Source of the DNA: a virus
Strand: one strand, 5' to 3'
IMG/VR virus record: IMGVR_UViG_3300044994_000543
Location: 1 to 25,753 of that record
Length of the DNA: 25,753 nt
A model generated the notes under the pieces. It saw nothing but the letters and a program-made list of their open reading frames with translations, made no database searches and was not told the DNA's origin. A program made the translations under genes and the position numbers. Positions 1-8,249 of this stretch are shown here, one piece after another (position 1 is the first letter of the stretch; every line of letters starts with the position of its first letter).

Positions 1-341
1 CCACTTGGCACACTGCCTACAATTTCGGCTCTAAACTCACTTTTTGTGGACTTGCTTTGATTGTCTTCTGTGTGCACACGGCTATCGTAGTCTATCTGTG
101 TCGCCGCACGAATGTAGCAAGGGAATGTAAGCCCTGTGGCTGCTGCCAGCTCTCGTATTTTGCCATCGAGGTACACAAGAGCAGGGGAAATACTATTCCC
201 TGTTACCACCCCGCCGCTAATAACTACGCCTTGTGTGTCTTTAAATTGGTCTTCTATTGCTTTATAAAGCTCTGTTTGCTGCAAAGCAAAATCAGAATTA
301 AAAAAAGGCTGCCCACCCGAATTATACTTTATTTGCTTCAT
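1..341 (-). CDS. Tail fibre / baseplate-attached protein, N-terminal part (cut by window edge)
   Basis: An open frame runs from an ATG at 341 off the left edge, giving 113 complete codons without a stop. The N-terminus reads MKQIKYNSGGQPFF. The motif YNSGG followed by a segment of the type 'LQQTELYKAIEDQF' is typical of tail fibre or baseplate-tip proteins at the end of tail operons in Bacteroidota phages, which usually continue with a beta-rich shaft and a receptor-binding end. The ATG lies four bases after the stop of the gp48-like gene, which fits the operon order baseplate J, gp48, fibre. The receptor-binding part is not visible, so its specificity cannot be judged. Confidence 0.72.
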   Translation of the reverse strand, partial: MKQIKYNSGGQPFFNSDFALQQTELYKAIEDQFKDTQGVVISGGVVTGNSISPALVYLDGKIRELAAATGLTFPCYIRAATQIDYDSRVHTEDNQSKSTKSEFRAEIVGSVPS

Positions 342-345
342 AATG

Positions 346-885
346 CTATAAATTTTCTATTTGAAATGATTTTCCTGCAATTTTATACTTATTTACTGTG
401 TTCTGAATTTGCTCAAAAATTGGCGTATTGTTTTGATTCACAATGCTGGTGCTTTGTATATTGCTAAAAATCGTTGCATTGCTGTTGCTAAGCACGAAAA
501 CATTGCTTGTTGCCCCACCAAACAGCTTTACAACAAAATCTACTGTAAAGTTATAATCTACCTCGTCGGCGATGCTAATACTTTGTATATTGCTAAAAAT
601 CGTTGCATTGCTGTTGCTAAGCACAAAATAAGCATTAGACGTGTCTTGTAAGAATATTCTTCGCTCTTGTGCATCGTACAAATCGTTCAAAAGCGTCTCC
701 AGCCTACCTACTTGCCCAGTCTGCAAAACTTCGCTTCTCGCCTTGCTTACAAAAACCAAAAACGACTCCAAAAGAGTTGAAAACGGCGTAAAAAGCGAGT
801 GCAGCCAAGCCAAATGACGAGGCTTACGAAGCGAAATTGGCGTGTATTGCTCTAAGAGTTTTTTTACATTAAAACTATAAATCAT
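346..885 (-). CDS. Mu gp48-like baseplate/tail protein with internal duplication
   Basis: This 179-residue protein follows the baseplate J-like gene with an ATGA overlap and precedes the fibre gene, the place of Mu gp48, which joins the baseplate wedge to the fibre. The N-terminal half (LRKPRHLAWLHSLFTPF, residues 19-35, then a helical region with GQVGRLETLLND) matches the usual N-terminus of such proteins in Bacteroidota phages. The C-terminal half contains the segment FVLSNSNATIFSNIQS twice, at about residues 87-102 and 130-145, 43 residues apart. The segment between the copies (DYNFTVDFVVKL) resembles the normal C-terminal fold of the family. The assignment rests mainly on position and general resemblance. 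Confidence 0.66.
   Translation of the reverse strand: MIYSFNVKKLLEQYTPISLRKPRHLAWLHSLFTPFSTLLESFLVFVSKARSEVLQTGQVGRLETLLNDLYDAQERRIFLQDTSNAYFVLSNSNATIFSNIQSISIADEVDYNFTVDFVVKLFGGATSNVFVLSNSNATIFSNIQSTSIVNQNNTPIFEQIQNTVNKYKIAGKSFQIENL
452..495. repeat. 44-bp direct repeat, copy 1 (inside gp48-like gene)
   Basis: Identical over 44 bases to 581-624. The two copies are 129 bases apart, exactly 43 codons, so the duplication keeps the reading frame of the gp48-like gene. Perfect nucleotide identity, including silent positions, points to a recent duplication or gene conversion. Confidence 0.9.
581..624. repeat. 44-bp direct repeat, copy 2 (inside gp48-like gene)
   Basis: Second copy of the repeat at 452-495. 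It encodes the segment FVLSNSNATIFSNIQS in the gp48-like protein, the copy nearer to the N-terminus. Confidence 0.9.
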
Positions 886-1643
886 AAGGCTGTCATCACG
901 TAGTTATTTAACACATCTTCTGCATCAAAGCTGTAATATCCGCTTATAGCAGTGTACCTGCCTACAACCGTATCGCCAGAAATCTCTACATTAGCTACAA
1001 GCACGTCTATTACGCCTTGTGGCTGCCTGCACGCTACAATCATATCATTTACTACGAAATCGCCATCAAATGAGATTGATTTTATATAGTTATTGATGGC
1101 TTCTTTTACAGCGTTTTTAGCCTCCTCTTCGCCAATTTGCGAGTAAAATATCTCTATATTTACAAGCACTGTATCGGCAGGCAAATTAACTATATTAACC
1201 CCCACGCCAGCAAATTTTACTTTGCTGATGTAAGCGGCAAAGTTCTGAAGCTCGACTGCACTTAGCTGTACAGGCGGCTCTGATTTAGCTATTTTTATAG
1301 AAACACCCCCCGTGATTTCTCTTACAGAGCATCTTGTAATAATCTGTTTGTTTGCATCTATTACATCGTATTCTCCAAGCGAATTGAGCGTATCGCCGTT
1401 TTGAAAGCTGCGAGCTTTCTGTACGTACCAAGCAAGCGTACCAGGTCGATTTTGAGCGATAAGCCCAAATATTTCTACAGAAAACTTATCAAATAGCTTT
1501 TCTAATACATTGTGCATAAATGCAGTTATCTTTACCCAAAGCCGCCAAATAGCTGTCTGGGATACACTATTAAGCCCTGCAAGCTCTGCCTCTTGGTTCT
1601 TAGCTTGCAGGATTTCTTGCTCTATTTGCCCTATAGTTCTCAT
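882..1643 (-). CDS. Baseplate J-like wedge protein (Mu gp47 type)
   Basis: A 253-residue protein of the baseplate J / gp47 family, the main wedge component of simple contractile tails. The N-terminal helical region (TAIWRLWVKITAFMHNVLEKLFD, in two parts around residues 30-52) is followed by the family's beta-rich core and the C-terminal EEEAKNAVKEAINNYIKS segment typical of J proteins. It is somewhat shorter than Mu gp47, which is usual for the Bacteroidota versions. It lies between the LysM/Ig-like gene and the gp48-like gene and overlaps the latter by four bases, so translation is probably coupled. Confidence 0.82.
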   Translation of the reverse strand: MRTIGQIEQEILQAKNQEAELAGLNSVSQTAIWRLWVKITAFMHNVLEKLFDKFSVEIFGLIAQNRPGTLAWYVQKARSFQNGDTLNSLGEYDVIDANKQIITRCSVREITGGVSIKIAKSEPPVQLSAVELQNFAAYISKVKFAGVGVNIVNLPADTVLVNIEIFYSQIGEEEAKNAVKEAINNYIKSISFDGDFVVNDMIVACRQPQGVIDVLVANVEISGDTVVGRYTAISGYYSFDAEDVLNNYVMTAL

Positions 1644-1648
1644 TAACT

Positions 1649-2785
1649 TTAAAAATTAAAAACTAATCTGATTTCCGCCGCTGTGATAGCCATATAATTA
1701 GTATTCATCTCACCATTTTCAGCTTCTATGCCATTTTTTACTCCAACTACAAAAATGTATAACATGTATTCGTTATAACTATCATGTGCCGGGTTGTAAA
1801 TAGAAGAACTCGCTGTATAAAAATCTTGCGTAATCGTATATTGAGACTCGTTCCCATTAAGTACAATAGGTTCTGAAGAAAAAGATTGCTGTAATATTGT
1901 TGTATAATCAGGATATTCGTTATAAAACTCTCTAATTCTTACATACAAACGTATTTCATCATAAGCATCATTGTTTGTCCAAGAAAATGTTGGATAGACC
2001 CCTTCCGCTTCATAAACTAAATCAAAAATCATTAAACTAGATATTTGGATAGGTGGTGCTTGTAATTCACTAATAGTAATCATAACAGAAGCAGAAGCTT
2101 CATTCCACTGTTCATTACCAGGCTGCAAAGCTGTAATTGTTACAGTACCAACTTTATGTAATGTAAGTTGGTTACCAGAAATGCTTGCAACATCACTATT
2201 TGAGCTTAAAAAACTTACAGGCAACCCACTTGTTGCTGTTGCCACAAGCAACAATGGACTCTCCGAAAGCTCTACATCTAAATCAAGATCACTCCATTCA
2301 ATTGTCTGTTGAAGTTTAGGAACTATCAAGTTCTGGCTTACTGAAACAGGGTAGTAAATATTATCTCCCGCTTGACTTGCAATAATAGTAGCCACACCTC
2401 CAGAAAGCACCGTAAGGGTATTATTTACCACACTTGCTACCGCAGGATTGGTGCTTACAAATAAGACGGGAAGCCCGCTTGTAGCCGTTGCATTAAGCGT
2501 AACAACATCGCCAATTTCTACGCTTCCAATTGGAGCAAATACAATAACTTGCGATTTGTTCGGTCTCGAAATATCAGTCGTAAGCGTAATTTTTCTGTCT
2601 TTGTAGTACCGCACAACCTCGGGCTTATTGGCATTATTTGGCAATACAATCACCTGCCCTGCCTCTATATCAGCCGTAATCTCGATACTATTAAGCATTG
2701 CAAGCTCCACAACAGCACTTGCCTCGCCAAGCTCCTGTAAAGCGATGTCCAATAAAGATTGTCGGTATAGGGCTGTGTAATTCAT
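1649..2785 (-). CDS. Baseplate-associated protein with LysM-like N-terminus and two Ig-like repeats
   Basis: A 378-residue protein with a modular build. Residues 1-55 (SLLDIALQELGEASAV, then ITADIEAGQVIVLP) look like the LysM-like fold of tail protein X. Residues about 78-154 and 157-238 are two bacterial Ig-like repeats sharing the pattern ATATSGLPV, then N-x-x-VAS, then a G-x-x-TI-x-A strand. Residues about 245-378 form a beta-rich, FN3-like end rich in Tyr and Asn. Ig-like modules on phage tails usually bind cell-surface glycans weakly; that role is inferred here. It sits between the spike and the J-like gene and overlaps the spike gene by four bases. Mu has no equivalent at this place. 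Confidence 0.7.
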   Translation of the reverse strand: MNYTALYRQSLLDIALQELGEASAVVELAMLNSIEITADIEAGQVIVLPNNANKPEVVRYYKDRKITLTTDISRPNKSQVIVFAPIGSVEIGDVVTLNATATSGLPVLFVSTNPAVASVVNNTLTVLSGGVATIIASQAGDNIYYPVSVSQNLIVPKLQQTIEWSDLDLDVELSESPLLLVATATSGLPVSFLSSNSDVASISGNQLTLHKVGTVTITALQPGNEQWNEASASVMITISELQAPPIQISSLMIFDLVYEAEGVYPTFSWTNNDAYDEIRLYVRIREFYNEYPDYTTILQQSFSSEPIVLNGNESQYTITQDFYTASSSIYNPAHDSYNEYMLYIFVVGVKNGIEAENGEMNTNYMAITAAEIRLVFNF

Positions 2786-3333
2786 TGCTTTATGGCTGTA
2801 TTTTCTAAATCACTTATCGTTGTTTCCGTAATATCCGCCTGCACGCTTGGCACTACAAAACCCGTTGTCGGTCCTTGTGGGTGCGTATGTGCATGTAATT
2901 TGTAATTATTTAAAAGCTGATTAAACGCCTGCTCTATAACATTTAAACGACTTTTAAGCTTCTCTATCTCTACCATAGGCCCTTTGCTCCCTTCATTGAA
3001 AATAATTTCGCTGGCAGTAATCTTGAGCCTTTCCACACCTTCGAGCTTCCAGCTTATTTCTTCTACTTCTGAGAACATCGCTACAAAATAGCTATCAGAA
3101 TAGTCAATTTTGCCAACAATTACACTGCTTTCAATTTTTGGGAAAAACAGCACGCCATTGTTTTGCTCGCTATCTATCGCTTGCAAACGGACACTTTCAA
3201 GCAAAATTTCTTCGTTTTCGAGCAAAGCAACGCTACAAACCGAATTTTCTTTGCTTACACTTTTCACAATGCCAATTTGAAACACATTTTGTGTAGCAAA
3301 TCTTCTCATTTCTTCTCTTAATCGCTCTATCAT
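2782..3333 (-). CDS. Baseplate central spike protein (Mu gp45 / P2 gpV type)
   Basis: A 183-residue protein with an N-terminal OB-fold-like part (residues about 14-90, 'IGIVKSVSKENSVCSVAL'), a short beta segment (WKLEGVERLKITASEIIF), a predicted helix (EIEKLKSRLNVIEQAFNQL) and a tip region with HAHTHPQGP at residues 147-155. The HxHxH motif is the hallmark of phage spike tips, where His residues of three subunits bind iron. The spike pierces the outer membrane on tail contraction. Here the helix before the HxH motif is longer than in gpV, so the tip may be built differently. The neighbours (gp46-like, hub) support the call. Confidence 0.8.
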   Translation of the reverse strand: MIERLREEMRRFATQNVFQIGIVKSVSKENSVCSVALLENEEILLESVRLQAIDSEQNNGVLFFPKIESSVIVGKIDYSDSYFVAMFSEVEEISWKLEGVERLKITASEIIFNEGSKGPMVEIEKLKSRLNVIEQAFNQLLNNYKLHAHTHPQGPTTGFVVPSVQADITETTISDLENTAIKQ

Positions 3334-3620
3334 AGTTGCTTGTAGCGTGCCTGTATATTTATTTTTGAAGCAAGTTTAAGCTCTGTTACCTCAAGCCCAT
3401 CTTGCTCCAAAGCCTCTTGTATATTCCCCTGAAGTGCCAAAAACGCCCCTTCATCGCTCAAAGCAATGCGTATATTTGCCCCAGTAAAAGGAGCGTATTT
3501 GTATTCTCCTTTTGCTGCAATCAAAATATGCTCGATGTGCTGTGCAGTACTTTCTTTCTGCTCAAAATCGCCATTTTTAAACTGCAAATCATTTGCAAAT
3601 GCTACATCAAAAACATTCAT
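3330..3620 (-). CDS. gp25/gpW-like baseplate protein (Mu gp46 type)
   Basis: A 96-residue protein with the outline of the GPW/gp25 family: a first strand pair (VAFANDLQFKNGDF), a helix (QHIEHILIAAKGEYKYAP), a region matching the usual P-x-x-G turn (FTGANIRIAL) and a C-terminal strand pair. The protein starts sheath assembly on the baseplate. It lies between the hub and the spike, as in other simple myophages, and overlaps both neighbours by four bases. The EPR motif of canonical gp25 is not seen, which is common in the Mu gp46 branch. Confidence 0.72.
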   Translation of the reverse strand: MNVFDVAFANDLQFKNGDFEQKESTAQHIEHILIAAKGEYKYAPFTGANIRIALSDEGAFLALQGNIQEALEQDGLEVTELKLASKINIQARYKQL

Positions 3621-4582
3621 ACTTTTCTTGCTATTTCGATTATCTGCCTGTACCCGCTAGCTCCCCAGCTTGTTTTTACTTTATCTACCAGGTATCCTTG
3701 CCCATTCCGCTCTGCATACCTTTTGTCAAAAAGTAGCACCGTTTCGCCATGTGCCACAACAGGTACACCAAAAGCCTCAAAACTGCCTCTATACCCCTCG
3801 AATTTAAGTTTTTTTAGCTCATTTTCTGCAAGTATCTTCAGCTTGTTTTTGTCGTTTTCTCCATAGAAGTAAAAAGTTTTTTGCTCTCCATCGCTGTCCC
3901 CAACCTCTGCTTCTATTTTTGTATTATTAGAAAGAAAGCTAATTGCTTTCGCCTTTAGACGTATATCGTCTTCTTTTTTGTACTCCAAATTGGAAGACAC
4001 TACATTTTTCTGAAAATCAAATTTATGCCTTCCTTTTACTTCAAAATACTGCAACCCAACATACAGTTTTTTGCCTCTAAAATATGCACAAAGCCCGTAG
4101 GTATCTTTAAGCTGCTTCAAAATTTCAGCTTGTGTAGCTTCTTTTAGTATAAAATTCGTAAGCTTCACGTCTGGCAAGTTGCTATCTATCTCTATCTGCT
4201 CAAAATACATGCTCAAAAGTCCTCTGAGTGTACCCGTAAAGGCTTTATTTATTTTTTTACTTCTTTTTAGCTTATAAATCTCATCTTCGCAAACAATTTC
4301 AAGTGGCAAATTAGGCTTTATCTGAGAAATATATCCCTCAAAAAGCAGAGTATTGTTATTATCATAACCCAGATGCACTTTTACTGCCATGCCTGTTTTA
4401 AACGTTTTCTCAAGATTCAACTCTTCAGTATCCGTGTCGTTTTTCTTCAAAACAGCCTTATTTGGCAAAGAAATAGTGCATTTATCCCCAAGTTCTTGCC
4501 AAGTACTTTCTATTTCTATGTTTTCTGCATAGCGAAATTTAAGTGTATCAATTTCGAGCATGCACGTAAGAAGCAAAGACAT
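3617..4582 (-). CDS. Baseplate hub protein (Mu gp44 / T4 gp27 type)
   Basis: A 321-residue protein of the tail hub family. It opens with strands typical of hub domain 1 (ENIEIESTWQELGDKCTISL), then VKVHLGYDNNNTLLFEGYIS and a lysine-rich EIYKLKRSKKINKAFTG stretch that matches the DxxxxL-K segment of hub proteins. The C-terminal domain carries further beta-strands and a closing VDKVKTSWGASGYRQIIEIA segment. The hub trimer joins the tube to the spike. The ATG shares a base with the stop of the preceding DUF6046 gene. A start at Met8 is also possible, as the family often begins MLEI-like. Confidence 0.78.
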   Translation of the reverse strand: MSLLLTCMLEIDTLKFRYAENIEIESTWQELGDKCTISLPNKAVLKKNDTDTEELNLEKTFKTGMAVKVHLGYDNNNTLLFEGYISQIKPNLPLEIVCEDEIYKLKRSKKINKAFTGTLRGLLSMYFEQIEIDSNLPDVKLTNFILKEATQAEILKQLKDTYGLCAYFRGKKLYVGLQYFEVKGRHKFDFQKNVVSSNLEYKKEDDIRLKAKAISFLSNNTKIEAEVGDSDGEQKTFYFYGENDKNKLKILAENELKKLKFEGYRGSFEAFGVPVVAHGETVLLFDKRYAERNGQGYLVDKVKTSWGASGYRQIIEIARKV

Positions 4583-5211
4583 TATTCTATAATTAAAGTG
4601 TATTCTGTATCGCTCACAGCCTCTATTTCAAAAGGAATTACCGACACATAGCCCTCAAGTTCTGGAAAACTAATGCTCTTAAAAAGCATCTTTTTAATAT
4701 TAAAATAAGAAAGCAGCCTACTTTCTATTACCTCTACCGGTTTTTTTGCTTCAAAAAATCTGCGAATTTGCCGAAGCTCTTTTTCAGGAAACTCCTTACT
4801 ATTCAGCCTGTATTTGTAGCCATTTTGCTCCACATTACCAAATGTGCTTTCTACCAAAAAACCTTTAATGTTTACATTATAGTCGTTTACGCTTACAATT
4901 TCTTTAATAGAGCCGTTTAGCCCAGCCACCACGGTTTCTACTACATTCAGCGAGTTTTGTATGGTACAAATAGGCGGCACTGCAAAGCGAAGCTCTTCTC
5001 CATTAAGCCCAAGTGTAAGCTCAGCCTGCACAGGTCTTCCAGTGCTGCCGCTCGCAAAACTTACCCCTTCTTGCTCTGTACCAAGAAAAAAACCTTTCAC
5101 ACCTCCAGAGTTTCTTGCAAGAAGTTCTGGGAAAGGAAGTCCGCTCCAAACTCTGCCAAAAAGTTCGTTTAAATCAAAAGAAACTCCTAAAAAACCGCTT
5201 TCCTTTCCCAT
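4582..5211 (-). CDS. DUF6046-like tail protein, between tape measure and hub
   Basis: A 209-residue protein that I recognise as the DUF6046 type found in Bacteroidota myophages directly after the tape measure gene. It has a central beta region (TLGLNGEELRFAVPPICTIQ) and a segment that opens VKGFLVE and closes with a helix (EKELRQIRRFFEAKKPVEV). The place corresponds to the tail-tube/baseplate connector that in Mu and P2 binds the end of the tube. Function is inferred from position only. It overlaps the hub gene start by one base (TAATG). Confidence 0.62.
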   Translation of the reverse strand: MGKESGFLGVSFDLNELFGRVWSGLPFPELLARNSGGVKGFFLGTEQEGVSFASGSTGRPVQAELTLGLNGEELRFAVPPICTIQNSLNVVETVVAGLNGSIKEIVSVNDYNVNIKGFLVESTFGNVEQNGYKYRLNSKEFPEKELRQIRRFFEAKKPVEVIESRLLSYFNIKKMLFKSISFPELEGYVSVIPFEIEAVSDTEYTLIIE

Positions 5212-5227
5212 TTTTTTACTAAATACT

Positions 5228-7300
5228 TTAGGCTTGATATTGATTTGTACTATTCAGCACACGCAAAAGTAACTCTATCATCTGCTTTTCGATGTCTGCC
5301 ACCCCTTCTTTTACGCTCATTGTGTGTACTTCTATTTTATCTTGCAACTTTTGCAAGTTAATTGTAATATTTGTAGCCTTCGAGCCCCCTCCAGATACAC
5401 CATCAAGCCCCTTTTGGGTGCTCGCCTTGCCTTTTGCTGCCCCAAATTCGGGTAGCTTGCTCATTTCTGAGCCCACACCAAAAACATCAGTAACACCTTT
5501 TTCTGTACTTGGAAAAAACTCTGCAACCCCTTTCGTAACGCCTTTTGCCTTTGCATCGACCTCGGCAACAGTAAGCCCAAGCACCTCTCCAAGTCCTTTT
5601 ATTTTATCCCAAAGCCACATTATCTTTTCTTCTACCCAAGAAAAAAAGGTATTTATGCTACTCATTAAGCTTGTGCCAAATACGTAGTCTATCGCTTGTG
5701 CAAGGAGACTAAAAGGATTGAACTTTTTTATAAAATTCCACAAAGATTGCATCATGTTCCCAAAACCTCCGAAGGTTTCCATAAGCCCCCAAAGCACCCC
5801 TATAAGCACCCCTACACCAATTACCACAACGCCAATCGGGTTTGCTGAAAGGGCTATATTAAAAAGCCAAGTACCCGCTGTAGCAGCCCCAAGGCTTACG
5901 AGAAACGAGCCTAATGCCGCTACACCACTTACTACCATTGTGCCTGCCCACCTAGCAAGCCCAAGCATAGCACCAAAAAGACTGTTTTTTTGAAATACAA
6001 GTGCCCCGCTCGTAAAATTAAGCCCTAATCCATAGCGAAACAAAGCCCCTGTTCCAGCCATTAAAAGCGTTTTCATTGTAGAAAAAAGTGGCAATACAGC
6101 ACTTACCCCCGTAGCAAGCTGGCTTGTAAGGGCAATCATTGGCGTGTAAGGCTTTAGACTCTCAAAAGCCGAAATCCCTAAGTCTGTAAAAGCCGATTTC
6201 ATTCTATCCAGCACGCCCTGCGTAGTATTCATAACCACGCCTGCATATGCTGCATTCGCCCCTGTAGCGTTTTGCGTTTTCTTCATTTGCTCTTCAATTT
6301 GAGCAAGATTCATTAAAATTGCTTGCCCGCCCACAAGGTTTTCTTTACCAAAAAACTCCCCCAAAATTGCGTCGTTTTTTGCAATCGGCTTCAAAGCCTC
6401 CATTCTTTCTGCAAAAGTCTTTGTTTTGTCTGTAAGAGTAGAAATATCTACACCCGCCGCTTTTAATAGCTGCAAGGTTTTTTGGGGCATTAGCTCTCCT
6501 TGCCCAAGTTGAGAAAGAGCATTTCTAAGAGCAACACCGCCTTCTGCTCCTACTTTTGCCCCCTTTTGCCCTAGCACCTGCAAAGTAGCAAGCGTTTCAG
6601 AAAGACTTACATTCGCACTGTAGCCGCTTGCTCCGAGTGCCTTCATCGAGGCGGCAAGTGGTTCAACATCTACCGATCCTTCCTTAAAACTTACGGTTAG
6701 CATGTCAGCAATATCAGCCATTTGTTTTGCTGCTTGCTCAGGCTTTGTCATATCAATATTATACGCGTTCATCATTGTGGTAAGGGCATCTGTAGCCCCA
6801 GCCACATCGCCACCCATTCCTTTAGAGAGCATCGCCGTGGTTTTTGCCATATCCGCAAGGGCTTTTTGTCCTTCAGTTGTCCTTGCAAGCTCTGGCGACA
6901 ACTTTGATAAGTTTTGAAGATACACATCTGTAATCTGCTCTGCCGAAAGCCCCATCTCGATAGCAAGCTCTCTTGCTTGCTTTCCCATATCGTCTAAGGC
7001 TTTCCCTGTTACGCCTGTGCCCGCCGAAAGCTCAGCAAGCTTCTTTTCGAAATTTACACCAGGTTGCAAAAAGCCAGTAAGGGCATCGGCAGAGCGTTGC
7101 ATGTTTTCTGCAAAGCTGTTTAGTTTTATGGCTACCTGCCCCATCGAGTCAAAATTTACAGGAGCTTGCAATCGTGCAAAAAAACTATTTGCACGATTTT
7201 GAGATGACAAAAAAAAGTCGCCAACAGTTTTTAAGAGCGTAGAAACTCTTTCTAAACTCTTAAAAGTCTCTCCAAATCTTATCTCAAAACTTTCTACCAT
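5228..7300 (-). CDS. Tail tape measure protein (TP901 family)
   Basis: A 690-residue protein, the longest tail gene, located directly after the frameshifted chaperone gene as in nearly all tailed phages. Residues about 75-400 match the TP901 tape measure core (LAELSAGTGVTGKALDDMGK, MNAYNIDMTKPEQAAKQMAD, and ASGYSANVSLSETLATLQVL segments). Residues about 425-515 hold several strongly hydrophobic segments that could insert in the host inner membrane during DNA entry. The end is helical. By the usual 1.5 angstrom per residue relation the tail would be about 100 nm, but the folded ends make this rough. Its ATG at 7300 lies inside the end of the frameshift extension. Confidence 0.92.
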   Translation of the reverse strand: MVESFEIRFGETFKSLERVSTLLKTVGDFFLSSQNRANSFFARLQAPVNFDSMGQVAIKLNSFAENMQRSADALTGFLQPGVNFEKKLAELSAGTGVTGKALDDMGKQARELAIEMGLSAEQITDVYLQNLSKLSPELARTTEGQKALADMAKTTAMLSKGMGGDVAGATDALTTMMNAYNIDMTKPEQAAKQMADIADMLTVSFKEGSVDVEPLAASMKALGASGYSANVSLSETLATLQVLGQKGAKVGAEGGVALRNALSQLGQGELMPQKTLQLLKAAGVDISTLTDKTKTFAERMEALKPIAKNDAILGEFFGKENLVGGQAILMNLAQIEEQMKKTQNATGANAAYAGVVMNTTQGVLDRMKSAFTDLGISAFESLKPYTPMIALTSQLATGVSAVLPLFSTMKTLLMAGTGALFRYGLGLNFTSGALVFQKNSLFGAMLGLARWAGTMVVSGVAALGSFLVSLGAATAGTWLFNIALSANPIGVVVIGVGVLIGVLWGLMETFGGFGNMMQSLWNFIKKFNPFSLLAQAIDYVFGTSLMSSINTFFSWVEEKIMWLWDKIKGLGEVLGLTVAEVDAKAKGVTKGVAEFFPSTEKGVTDVFGVGSEMSKLPEFGAAKGKASTQKGLDGVSGGGSKATNITINLQKLQDKIEVHTMSVKEGVADIEKQMIELLLRVLNSTNQYQA

Positions 7301-7810
7301 TTTCTTGTTTTTGCTTCTTTGCTTCTTGCTCTCTTACCCAGATTAAATTTTGCCAAGCCTCGCAAATTTCAGCTTCAGAAAGAGCCTTTACCTCACGCAG
7401 CGTCCAGCCGTAATAAAACGAGAGTTGTGCTTCTATTTTCCGCAAAAAGAACGTTTTTTCAGTTATTTTTGCAGCATTTAGTTTTTTTCAAGCACAGCAA
7501 TTTTACTTGTGAGCAATTTGTCCACGATTGGCAACAGGCTTAAAAAAACCTCGCTGTCTTCCAAGTATTCCGAGTTGTTCAAGATGCTGTTTCTTAGCAC
7601 AATTTCAGCATATTTAATCGGATCTTTATCTACGCTAATTGCGTTTTGAGCAAGCCTAAGCGTTTTGAGGTCTATTTTTTTAAAATAAAAAACAAGTTCC
7701 TCTTTGTCTTCGCCTTCGTTGTTATTTACAACTACTTTCTTGATTTTTCCGTATTTTGCCTCCCATTGTGCTATTTGCTCTGCACTGGGAGTGTTTTGGC
7801 TGTTTCCCAT
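7284..7810 (-). CDS. Tail assembly chaperone, -1 frameshift fusion product (G-T type)
   Basis: Reading the 110-codon chaperone frame up to codon AAC and then slipping back one base gives a further 65 codons to a TGA at 7286-7284, a 175-residue fusion protein. The extension begins LNAAKITEKTFF and contains FYYGWTLREVKALSEAEICE and AWQNLIWVREQEAKKQKQ, exactly the style of the T domain of tail chaperones, where a short helical segment binds the tape measure. It has no start codon of its own and fills the otherwise empty stretch between the chaperone stop and the tape measure gene. The long and short forms are needed in a fixed ratio in lambda and Mu-like phages. Confidence 0.88.
7478..7810 (-). 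CDS. Tail assembly chaperone, short form
   Basis: A 110-residue protein between the tail tube and tape measure genes, the position of lambda G and the Mu gp41 equivalent. It has an acidic middle (NNEGEDKEELVFYF) and a helical C-terminal half (LKTLRLAQNAISVDKDPIKY) common in these chaperones, which coat the tape measure before tube polymerisation. The frame ends GAA AAA AAC TAA, which holds an in-phase slippery heptamer immediately before the stop, so this is the unshifted product. Confidence 0.85.
   Translation of the reverse strand: MGNSQNTPSAEQIAQWEAKYGKIKKVVVNNNEGEDKEELVFYFKKIDLKTLRLAQNAISVDKDPIKYAEIVLRNSILNNSEYLEDSEVFLSLLPIVDKLLTSKIAVLEKN
7481..7487 (-). promoter_or_regulatory. Programmed -1 ribosomal frameshift site (A AAA AAC)
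   Basis: On the minus strand the heptamer A AAA AAC lies in the X XXY YYZ phase of the chaperone frame, directly followed by the stop codon TAA. This is one of the most efficient bacterial slippery sequences. The -1 frame stays open for 65 codons after it. I did not identify a clear downstream stem-loop or an upstream Shine-Dalgarno-like stimulator. Confidence 0.87.
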
Positions 7811-7814
7811 TTTG

Positions 7815-8234
7815 TTAGTCGTTTCTAAGATTCAATACAATGTTTCCGATTCGGAGCGGAAGAGTAATCTCCATCATGTCGTCTTCGTTTTTCATCTCTT
7901 TAGAATACTCCGTAAAAGTGCATTCCTCCAAAATATCTGTTACAATCAGTCTTGTAACTTCGTCTAAATAGACAATTACGATGTCGAAAGGGGCTATATC
8001 TAAAAGATCTTGCCCGCTTGGCAAAGAACGAACAATTGCCTCAAATTCACTTTGCGGCAAAGTAAGCTCCCCTTCAAACTCTTTCCTACCTACTACCTCG
8101 GCGTAAGGCGTAGCCCTGCCAAGCACAAACATATTTTTCTTTTCTTGCTTGGCACTGTATTTTATGCCAATTGCTGCGATTTCTCTGCCGAGAAGGGCGA
8201 TTTTACAATCTTTACCCGAATACTCTCTTGCCAT
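7815..8234 (-). CDS. Tail tube protein
   Basis: A 139-residue protein directly after the sheath gene, as expected for the inner tube subunit of a contractile tail. It starts with MAREYSGKDCKIALLGREIA and has alternating beta-strands with one central helix region, plus a strand pair around EFEGELTLPQSEFEAIVRSL that fits the tube fold. The length is typical. It is followed after four bases by the chaperone gene. Hexameric rings of this protein would stack inside the sheath. Confidence 0.83.
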   Translation of the reverse strand: MAREYSGKDCKIALLGREIAAIGIKYSAKQEKKNMFVLGRATPYAEVVGRKEFEGELTLPQSEFEAIVRSLPSGQDLLDIAPFDIVIVYLDEVTRLIVTDILEECTFTEYSKEMKNEDDMMEITLPLRIGNIVLNLRND

Positions 8235-8249
8235 ATTTTTTTAGTTAGC

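Noticed and set aside
57-467. 136-residue plus-strand frame at the left edge
   Set aside because: It is antisense to the fibre N-terminus and gp48-like gene, both of which have recognisable sequence and coupled starts.
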